64,000 nt of DNA from the NCBI GenBank assembly GCA_021442155.1, contig CM038229.1, forward strand, positions 72,498,443-72,562,442. Reading direction: 5' to 3'. The notes below the pieces were generated by a model, which had not been told where the DNA came from, did no database searches, and saw only the letters and a list, made by a program, of their open reading frames with translations. Both the position numbers and the translations under genes were made by a program. This document shows, in pieces, positions 55,798 to 64,000 of this stretch (position 1 is the stretch's first letter; every line of letters begins with the position of its first letter). Origin of the DNA: Cymbidium sinense (Eukaryota > Streptophyta > Magnoliopsida > Asparagales > Orchidaceae).

Positions 55798-56180
55798 AAA
55801 AAACTATGTTTGAAAACAATCATTAATAAAAAGAATAAAAATCTGATTCCATTCATCAAATCTTCTCTTCTTTTGAAGTGCTATTTGCTTGTCTTGTGAA
55901 TTCTCCATGACGTGTTTTACAGTAGGTGTAAGAGTCACCCAGTGGCATCCTATCCCTCTTTCACAACACAAACACAATCTCCTGACACTTTTAGAATAGG
56001 TGTAAGAGAACCCGAGAGGCATCCTATATTGATTAGCATAACTAAGATATGTGTGAGAGAACCCAAGTGGCATCCTTCCTTAGTGGGAATCCTTTTTACC
56101 ATATCTGGCATCATTTCATCAAACCTTTAGTGTATTTTAATTGGTGTAAGAATCCCCAGAGGCATCCTATTCCTTTTAAC
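55798..56180 (+). repeat. Short repeats after pol (about 70 bp)
   Basis: Four units with GGTGTAAGAG(A/T)(A/C)CCC(A/G)G(T/A)GGCATCCTA: about 55924, 56000, 56047 and 56142. The word corresponds to the reverse complement of the 167-bp array core in the subfamily B element (GTAAGTCCCCAGTCGGCATC). Confidence 0.75.
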
Positions 56181-58120
56181 ACATGCACAAAATAAACTTA
56201 AATCTTTTGTCTTGAACTATTTGATATGGGAGCAAGCCCTTTTGTGGCACTCACTCATTAACTGCTCTAGGTCGAGTCTACATGCTACCTCGCTAGTATG
56301 TCACCCAGATGGTCACTTGTTTGGAAGATGTGAGTCCCTGCGCTTTCTTTTTAACTTGATCATTGCAAACCAATGAGCACCTTGTTAGTACGGTAGGCTT
56401 CACTGCTCAGCCAGTAAGCTACATCATGTTAACTTCATGTAAGAAGATGTGAGTCCCCGTGCTTTCTTCTTGAACTAGCCATCATGATCTAACTAGGTTG
56501 AGTATATTTGAGGTTTAGGGTAAGTCTCATAGAGGCTCCTTTCCTCTTGACTACTTTTGAGTCGATATAAGTCCCCCAGTAGCATTCACTTAGTAGTCAT
56601 CCTAGGTCGGGTAGCACCTGTCGAGCCAAAGACAAACTATCCCAACAATCAGTTCTGCTATAGGATGATGTGAGTTGGCGAGCTTTCTTCCTAGGCTAAT
56701 TGTTGCAAACCAACGGGCACCTTAGGTTGATTGATATTCGCTATGCTGACAGCAACTCACCCGGTGAGTACACCACTCTTGGCAGATACGAGCCCCCATT
56801 ATTTCACCATGAGTTGGACACTGAATACCTATTTTATATATAACTAGCCATGTCATTTTCTCTAGGGTGTTGGATTAAGCCCTTAGCGGCCCCATCCTCT
56901 GTGGGCACTCTATTTAGATCAAGTCCTTTTATGACCCCATTTAGAGACTACCCGGGTTACTTTTGGATTGGATGGTTCCCCTTTCCTAGTAGCCACCCCT
57001 ATGGTTAGAGAAGTTGTTCAGCGGATGCTTAGATTCTCCCTTGGTTCAATTAATCTAAGATAGGCCTAGGCTGATATAAGTTCATTTTCAGATTGATCCC
57101 TCGCAAACTAACAGGGTCCACGATAAAATAAACTAAAATAAACAAAATTAAAAATGAAATCAATCTTGACTATTCTTTGAGTTGATCTAAGTTCCCTAGA
57201 GACATTCACTTAATAGTCAGCCCTAGGTCGGGTTCCATTTGTTGCCCAAAACAGCTGATCACCCCAATGGTTTCTTATTTCTAGAAGATGTGAGTCCCTG
57301 TGCTTTCTTCTTTAAACTTGACCATTGTATACCAAAAGGCATATCTCCTTGGTTGGGTAGTCCTACCTTATGGTTGGTAGACTATTCCATTTGAATTAGT
57401 AAATGTGAGTTAGGTCTAGGCTTCCATGGCCCCTACTTAGTGTAGTTCATCACAAACCTGTGGGATCCATCATAATCAAAATAAATAAATATAAAAAAAA
57501 TGAAATCAATCTTGACTATCGTTGAGCTGATCTTAGTCCCCCAGTGGCATTCACTCAATAGTCAGCCCTAGGTTGGGTTTCAATCTGTTACCTTGCCAAT
57601 AGATTTCCCCAACAACTAGTCTCTACTTTGGAGGATGTAAGTCTATTATGCTTTCTTTCTAGTACAACCCCAATAGATTACCTTGCCAATAGATTATACC
57701 GAAAGACATCCCTTTGGTTGGCTAGTCTTACTACGTGTTTAGTAGACTACCCCTTTGAATTGGTAAATCTGAGTTAGGTCTTGGCCTCCATAGCTCCTAC
57801 TTAGTGCAACCCATTGCAAACCAATAGGGTTCATCTAAAAATTTAAACCTAACAAAAATTAAAACAAATTCAACCCTCTTCCCTAGTGGAACTCAAATCA
57901 ATTTTTTTTCTCCTCAGTGAGAATCAAATCAAACCTCTCATCCCCCTATGGATGATTTGAACCTGCTTCCCTAGTGGAAGGTTCACACTCTATCCCTTAG
58001 TTGATTTTTCCCAGTCTTTTATGTCTTGGACATAAGTGGAGCCACATTGCACTAAGCTCTAGATTCTTTCTTTTCCTTGGGCTAAGGATAGATTGTTTCT
58101 GTTAGTGCTTGTGATCTTTT
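56181..58120 (+). repeat. Repeat-rich 3' untranslated region of the giant element
   Basis: Larger diverged units, the two clearest being 57147-57495 and 57497-57840 (period about 350), with AAATGAAATCAATCTTGACT, AGTCAGCCCTAGGTCGGGTT and GAAGATGTGAGTCCCTG words. Older copies are visible at 56320-56760. A TGTGAGTCCC(T/C)(G/C)TGC word recurs at 56329, 56448 and 57288. No ORF supported. Confidence 0.75.
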
Positions 58121-58181
58121 GGTGTTGTTGATCATTTCGGTCAACACCAATACATGTGGTGTTTCTTGTCAGTCACACCAC
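58121..58181 (+). other. Two hairpins just before the 3' LTR
   Basis: GGTGTTG (58121-58127) pairs with CAACACC (58142-58148). GTGGTGT (58156-58162) pairs with ACACCAC (58175-58181). Both are perfect 7-bp stems lying 17-77 bases before the LTR. TATTGGGCGC at 58185 may be the decayed polypurine tract. Confidence 0.6.
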
Positions 58182-58197
58182 ACCTATTGGGCGCTCT

Positions 58198-61100
58198 TAT
58201 TGACCTCATTTTTAGAATGAGTTCTTAACCCCTCCATCTTAGATATAGGATTTCTCTTAGACTTTAATAGTTCCTTAGTCTTAAGACACATCTAGTTATT
58301 AGGTGGACAATCAAACCTAACTATAAAGACTTAGAAGGTTTAGCCATAGGAATAAGTCATGCCTTAGGAGTGTTAGGAAAATTTCCTCAATTTCCCAACC
58401 TTAGCTTAGACCATTCCTCACCTTCATTCCTTCAAGTCAAACTCCAAATCAATCTTAATTTATTTTTTCCAAACTCAAATAAATTCTATGACTAAAATCC
58501 ATGATTGAAACCTATGATCAAAATCCATCAAAAATTCCTAAGTCCAAATTTTGCCTAAATCCTTAATCTTCCCATAAGGACTTAACCAAAACTTGATCAA
58601 ACCATTGCAAACTCATGAGATTTTCTCAAAACTCTTTTATATTCATATATATAAATTAAATATAAATATAAATCAATCAAATTAAACCCTAAAATTAAAT
58701 TCTCAAATTAAATTCTCAAATTAAATTCTTAAATTAAATCTCATTAAGTCATTAATTTTCCATTAATGAACTTAGCCTAAATCTTGATCAAACCATATAA
58801 AACTCATGGGATTTTCCTATAACCCATTTATATTCTCATTTATATTCACATATATAAATGGAACATAAATATAAATCAATCAAACCAAATTCAAAAATTC
58901 AAAACCCTACTCCAAATTTTCCTACATCCCTTAAATCCTTCTTAATGGACTTAGCCTAAATCATGATCGAACCACTTCAAATCCTTGAAATTTTCTCATG
59001 ATCCATTTATATTTTCATTTATATTCACATATATAAATGAAATATAAATTCAAACAATCAAAACCTATTCCAAAAATCAAACTCAAATTAACTCAAAATC
59101 CAATCTAAGCCTTTCAAGTCAAAATCTTGAACTTAGCCAAAACAATTTCAAATCACGTAAAACCCTTGATTTTCTCTCATGGTTCAATAAACCCTACAAT
59201 CATGAGCTCATATATAAATTCAAACTTCAATCAAACAATCAAAACCTAGTTCAAAAATCAGACCCAAAACCTTTTCATATTCTTCCTTTGAACATGAAAT
59301 TGTCAAATGGATCAAAACCCATTGACTTCAAAACACTTATAAATGGGTTTATATTTTAATCATAAGTCCATACACAAGATCAATCAACTTCAAATCAAGC
59401 TTTGACCAAGCCATTTGACCCACTTAGGCTCACTTGACCCAAAGTGAGCTAAAGTACCATTATGAGCCAAATTTTGATCCTAATCAAATTGGATTGATTC
59501 AAACTCATATTTGCCTCTCACCACGATCAACAATCATCATGGGATGATCAATCAATCAAATTGGGCCAAACCAAGTCAAACCTAAGGGTTGACCAAGTCA
59601 ACACTTAACCCAAAATGAAACCTAATATATTCCCATAGGCCAAATTGATTGAAACAATTGATCTAAGTTCACTCATGACCTATGTTTGAACTTGACCAAG
59701 CTAACATTTGAGCCTAACCTAGCCCAATTGGCCACTTGACCCAAGTTGACCCATTTTGGAAACAAAGACACCAATCCACTCCATATGACTAACCTAACCT
59801 AAACCTACCCTTGACCTACCTCAAATAGGTCAAATGGGTCAAATAGGTCAACTTGACCCATTTGACCTAAATGAAGTCATATGAGCCAAATCCAAAACTA
59901 TACCAAATTGAATCAAACCAAAGCCACCAAAAAATTTCAAATGGTACATATGAACTTGACCCAACCCTTGGTTCAACACAATTTTACCTATTGGTCAACT
60001 TGACCCAAGTTGACCCATTTTGACCTAAATTGGTCAACATGAGCCAAACCCTATCAAATGAATTCCAAATCTCATGAAACTTGGAAAAACCTAGTTTCTC
60101 CACATACCCAACATAAAAAAAACAAAATGACCATCCTACCCCTAGGCCATAGAAAATATTTTAGCTTAATCCATGGGTAATTTGGTCAAAATATATTCAA
60201 ATTCACTTGAGGCTTTCCTAAAAGCTCAAGGGGTCCTAGGGGAGAGTGGTGAACCTAACCTAATGGGTTTGGGTCAGCTCATTTGGTCCCTAGACCAAAC
60301 TCAACCCTATGGGTTAAAATTGAAAATTCAAACTCCCTTTGAAACTCAAATTAAGGCACATGGGAGGTTGGCAATCCAAACTTGGCTCAAACCAACCATG
60401 TGCACACTCCTAACTGATCAAACAACTCATAGCCTAAGCTCAATTGGATCAAAATGGTAAGTGCATTACCAGCTGTCCGATCCTTCAAGGGATAGATATA
60501 CTCCCCTAATTCCCCTCTGATTGATTGCTAAGGAACCCGTGAGCAACCATCGAGAGTGCTCCAAGAGGAGGATTTTAGTGGAAAATAGGGAGCTCAATCC
60601 ATTCTCCACACCAATCTATAAACACTCTGTGACCAAGTTGAGCTCACATGTTCTTCCTAAAGGAGGGACCATTTTGGATCAATGTTGCAAGCTACCAAGT
60701 AGGAGTTGGTCCATACATCAATCCACTCAACCTCAAGTGCTCATACTCTCAGCAAGGCTTCGTCTCAACCAAACGAAGCTTCTCCAAGGGAATCGAGCAT
60801 CGGTGATCACCTCCGGCAAGGTATGGGATTTTTCTACCATTAAACTCAATGTGGTGTGGAGCTTTGTGAAAGAAATTTTCACCCCATCAATATTTGATCG
60901 TTGGATTTGCCGCTCTTTAGCTTTAGATGGTGTGGGTTGAGTTTAATTTAAATCCATGATAGATCGAGCTTGGATGTTCCCCTTGATCATGGACAGTCTC
61001 TGTTGATCAAGGGGAAGAACTTGGGAGATCTCAACCATCCATCCGCACATTTTAGATGGATGACTGAGATAATTTCTCATGTTTAGATTTCCTTTTATCC

Positions 61101-64000
61101 ATTTTAAACCACGGGGAGATCCCTGGCCATCCGATCTTTGATCAAATGATAGGGATCAAATCACGTGTGTTGCCAGCCGCCACCTGGGATTTGATAACTT
61201 AAGTAATCCCCTCACAGCGTGATGCATATAAAGCACGCAGACTACCGTCACCATGCATCGTACCGTGAGCCAGGGATTAGTTAGAGTTAATTAAAATGCC
61301 TTAATTAATTTCTATTAATTCAGGAATCTTCCAAAATTCATAACTCCTTCTAGAAAATCCAAAAAATTATGAAATAAAATTCTATGGAAAGATAATTTAA
61401 CCTAAAATATTTTAAAATTAATTTCAATGGGTTTGAATTATGATTTTCTCTGAATTTGGGTTTTATTGGAAAGTTTTTTTATTAATTACTTTTTAATTAA
61501 GCCTCTAATTAATCTCAAATTTCTTGGGTATGATTTAGGGGATGATGTCTACCTCCCATAGTTTTCTTGGGATTTATTGAAGGCTTGATTAGAAGAATTG
61601 CATATGATTTCCATAAATGTAATTAAGCATAATTAAGGTATGAGTAGTGATTTTAACCTATGATTAGGGTTGATTAAGGTCAGATTCAGTAAGTAGGTGG
61701 TTTATGAAATAATTTTGAGGCATTTCCTTTAAGCTATTCCCTAAACCCCCTCTTCTCTCCTTAATCTCCTCTTAATTAAAGGTTAATTCATTAATTATCC
61801 CCTTAATTAATTTCTAAAAATTTTAAAAAGTTCCAAAACTTAATTAATCTACTTTGGATAAATGCTTAGGTGTTTAATAGCCTAAGTTCAATTAAGGAAA
61901 TCAAAACCCAATTCATATGTGTGAAAGGGTGTTTTGAAATTACTTAAGCTAAACCTCTTAGCTTAATTAACTTTTAATTATGAGCCAAATTGCATTAGGC
62001 CTCTTTCTTATTAGATGAATAGCAAATTTCAATTCCTTGTGGGTTTTATGTCATCTCATTGGCTCATAATTATTTGGTTAAATCTTCTAAGGTGGTGTAG
62101 GTAAGGGTTAATTAAGTTACTTAATTCATACCTTAACCTAATTAACACATAAAGATGGATCTAAATATCTAAAAATTAAACATAAATATCAAACACATGT
62201 GGGAATGGGTTAGAAATAGTAAACTCATCTAACCTTTTCAAAATTAAATCAAACTTCAAACTAAACAAAAATCACTTTGAATTCACTTTGATTTATTTTA
62301 AACTTTCTTATTCCATAAGTATGTCTTTAGGATTTAAGTAAAGTGAGCTTGTTTACATGCTTTCATTACTTTGAATCTTTTCCCAACATGTTAAGTTGTA
62401 TGCCATGTGATTTTCATGCATTCATAATTTTAAAATTCAAATTTTAAAATGAAATTGTTTACTTTATGTCAAATTTACATGTGTTGGCTATAGTAGAAAT
62501 ATGAGTGGCTATTTTCACTACTAAATCCAAATTATTTTAAAAACATATAAATCAAATACCAAATCTAAAAGTATGCTACTTATACTTTAATTATGAGTTT
62601 GCATGTGATAGAATATAAAGGTATGCTTAGCATAGGTTTCCTTTCTTTCTTATGTTGGTATAGTTTTGAATAGGAGTTGGTAAGATGTAGGGTTCATTTG
62701 AAAGAACCCAACACTTAATTAATTCTATACCCTATTCCATATGCTATCACTTAAGAAGGGTTACCTATACTTGCATACATAAATTGCATAAATGAAATGA
62801 ATCCATTAAATAACTTTTGCATTCTCTTTTTCTATTTCATTTCTTTCATACACATGTTTGTATTTAAGAAAAGTGGTATATTAGTACGGACAACCCTGAG
62901 GTTGCGAGGCTTTAAGTAGCCCTAAGTAGGTCTTGCACCTTACACCTCTGGTTAATAATGGCGCTGTACTGACTTATGAAAATTTAGATAAGGAAAACCC
63001 TTTCTACTTAAGAAAAATCATGCATATTCAACTTCTAAATTTTCTTAAATGGATTACTTAGCATGCATCATAAAGTGTGTTGAATACTCTCATTTGCATG
63101 CATTGATATGCTTAGGGCCCATCCATATGCATGTTATATATGCTGGGAAAAAGAAGAAGTAATGTGTGTTATGTGAATTTTGATTCATTTTATTTAATCT
63201 TAAAAATGCCTTTCTTTTTTAATAGGTTTGTTTAGAGTTCATCTAAACTTAGGATTAATTAAAAAATTTAATCAAAACATTCACCTAAATGAAATTAAAA
63301 AGTGAATCTACTTTAAAAATTGCTTAGGTTAGGGAAGGAAGGAGAAGTTCTCTTCTCTTTCCCTCTCTTCAGAACCTAGTAATTAATTGTAAGGTCCACT
63401 TAAACCAAATCAAAACATGAAATAAAATCATACCAAAATAATTAAACAACTTAAATGAAACCATCCTCTAAGTTAAACATATTCTTCACACTTAGAAAAT
63501 TTAAACCTAAAGCCATCGCTAAGCTCACCACACATCCTTCAAAGCACCCACATTAGCTTAAGTCACCACTTCTAGCCTTAGGTTAAGTTGGTGCATGGTT
63601 TGATGTTTATTTTGTTTTGTGATATATGTTTAAGACTTGATGTTAAGGTGTATGCTTGTAGAATTAATGGTAAGACATTCTTAGCCTAACTATTCTTTTC
63701 TATAGGGGATTATGCTTAAGGGCCACTATCATAAATAAAAATATAAATGCTTTTGCTTGCAGGTGCTTTATACCCCTAAGAATAATCCATAGGCCAGGTG
63801 GACTTAGTCACCCATGTGTGAGGTGATAAGTCTAATATACATGCTTGGGATTTATGTGATTTATTTTAGCTAACCTTTATTTCATAGGTGTTAGTTAGAT
63901 TTCAACTTTTTCCTTTCATGTAAATTTGTGCAATTAGGATTTTAAAATAATTGTTATGGGGATTAGGATGCGCATTGGTCGTAAGATCCTATCTTATGCA
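58198..64000 (+). repeat. Right (3') LTR of the giant element, cut by the window edge
   Basis: Starts TATTGACCTCATTTTTAG; the terminal TG of the left LTR reads TA here. Collinear with 36427-42401 and carrying the same U3 hairpin units (58836, 59015), W-box cluster (59400-60030), GC-rich patch (61130-61260) and distal part. About 1.75 kb of it should lie beyond 64000. Confidence 0.85.
59400..60030 (+). promoter_or_regulatory. TTGACC (W-box-like) cluster, right LTR
   Basis: Same cluster as at 37610-38405. It includes a perfect 15-bp inverted repeat, GGTCAAATGGGTCAA (59828-59842) and TTGACCCATTTGACC (59853-59867). Confidence 0.5.

Larger units (their letters stand above)
36427..64000 (+). mobile_element. 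Giant Ogre-like (Tat) Gypsy retrotransposon, subfamily A
   Basis: Left LTR 36427 to about 44158; right LTR from 58198 to beyond the window. Interior: Arg-type primer-binding site, 2.5-kb leader, ORF1-like frame, gag, protease, RT, RNase H, a second (archaeal-type) RNase H, integrase and a repeat-rich 3' region. A second RNase H marks the Tat lineage. An ORF before gag, the TGGC(G/A)ACTCCGCTGGGGA binding site, multi-kb LTRs and a long protease-RT spacer match Ogre elements as described in the literature. Projecting the missing end of the right LTR gives about 29 kb. Genes carry many stops, so it is inactive. Confidence 0.85.

Noticed and set aside
1..64000. Search for tRNA, rRNA or other RNA genes and for host exons
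   Set aside because: No cloverleaf, rRNA segment or spliced host coding sequence could be recognised on either strand by reading; a tRNAscan-SE and protein-alignment run would be the decisive check.

Overview
The window is repeat-rich plant nuclear DNA and I see no host gene in it. The plant origin follows from the transposable-element families: a BED/hAT transposon with plant-type ends, an L1-type LINE, a chromovirus with a chromodomain, and Ty3/Gypsy elements of the Tat/Ogre type with a second RNase H domain. Flanking DNA is very AT-rich with (TA)n tracts. Every coding stretch is broken by stops or frameshifts, many of them of the kind C-to-T decay of methylated DNA produces (CAA/CGA/TGG to TAA/TGA). 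The species cannot be named from the sequence.

Layout, left to right. 1-2014 is AT-rich DNA without a recognisable gene. 2023-9542 is a degenerate hAT transposon of about 7.5 kb, with an imperfect 8-bp target duplication, GTTCG-rich ends, a decayed minus-strand transposase and a repeat family in opposite orientations on its two sides. About 9950-12450 is a fossil minus-strand LINE; 12700-13420 is a CAT-rich degenerate repeat. 13795-19030 is a minus-strand, gag-only LTR element with about 1.05-kb LTRs and two tandem arrays, inserted in a (TA)n tract. About 20040-20397 looks like the LTR end and primer-binding site of an old Copia-like element.

20495-29094 is a truncated minus-strand Tat-type element (subfamily B): a 5.4-kb 3' LTR, a 167-bp tandem array in its 3' untranslated region and the end of its integrase. 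It abuts 29095-29678, a minus-strand LTR piece of a second Tat subfamily (A). A complete but decayed 6.5-kb chromovirus (29679-36208, perfect 5-bp duplication ATTAT) sits inside that LTR piece, which resumes at 36209-36426. There a giant plus-strand Ogre-like element of subfamily A begins at 36427 and runs off the right edge. Its left LTR is about 7.7 kb. Its interior holds an Arg-type primer-binding site, a leader with about 20 hairpin repeats, an ORF1-like frame, gag, protease, RT, RNase H, a second RNase H, integrase and a repeat-rich 3' untranslated region. The right LTR starts at 58198 and is cut by the window edge. I project a full length near 29 kb.

The most unusual signal is the leader array at about 44740-46600. 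Successive degenerate units keep a common loop, but their arm sequences change while base-pairing is kept, which is the pattern of a conserved RNA (or DNA) hairpin. The same element carries a dense block of TTGACC (W-box) motifs and tandem hairpins in its LTR.
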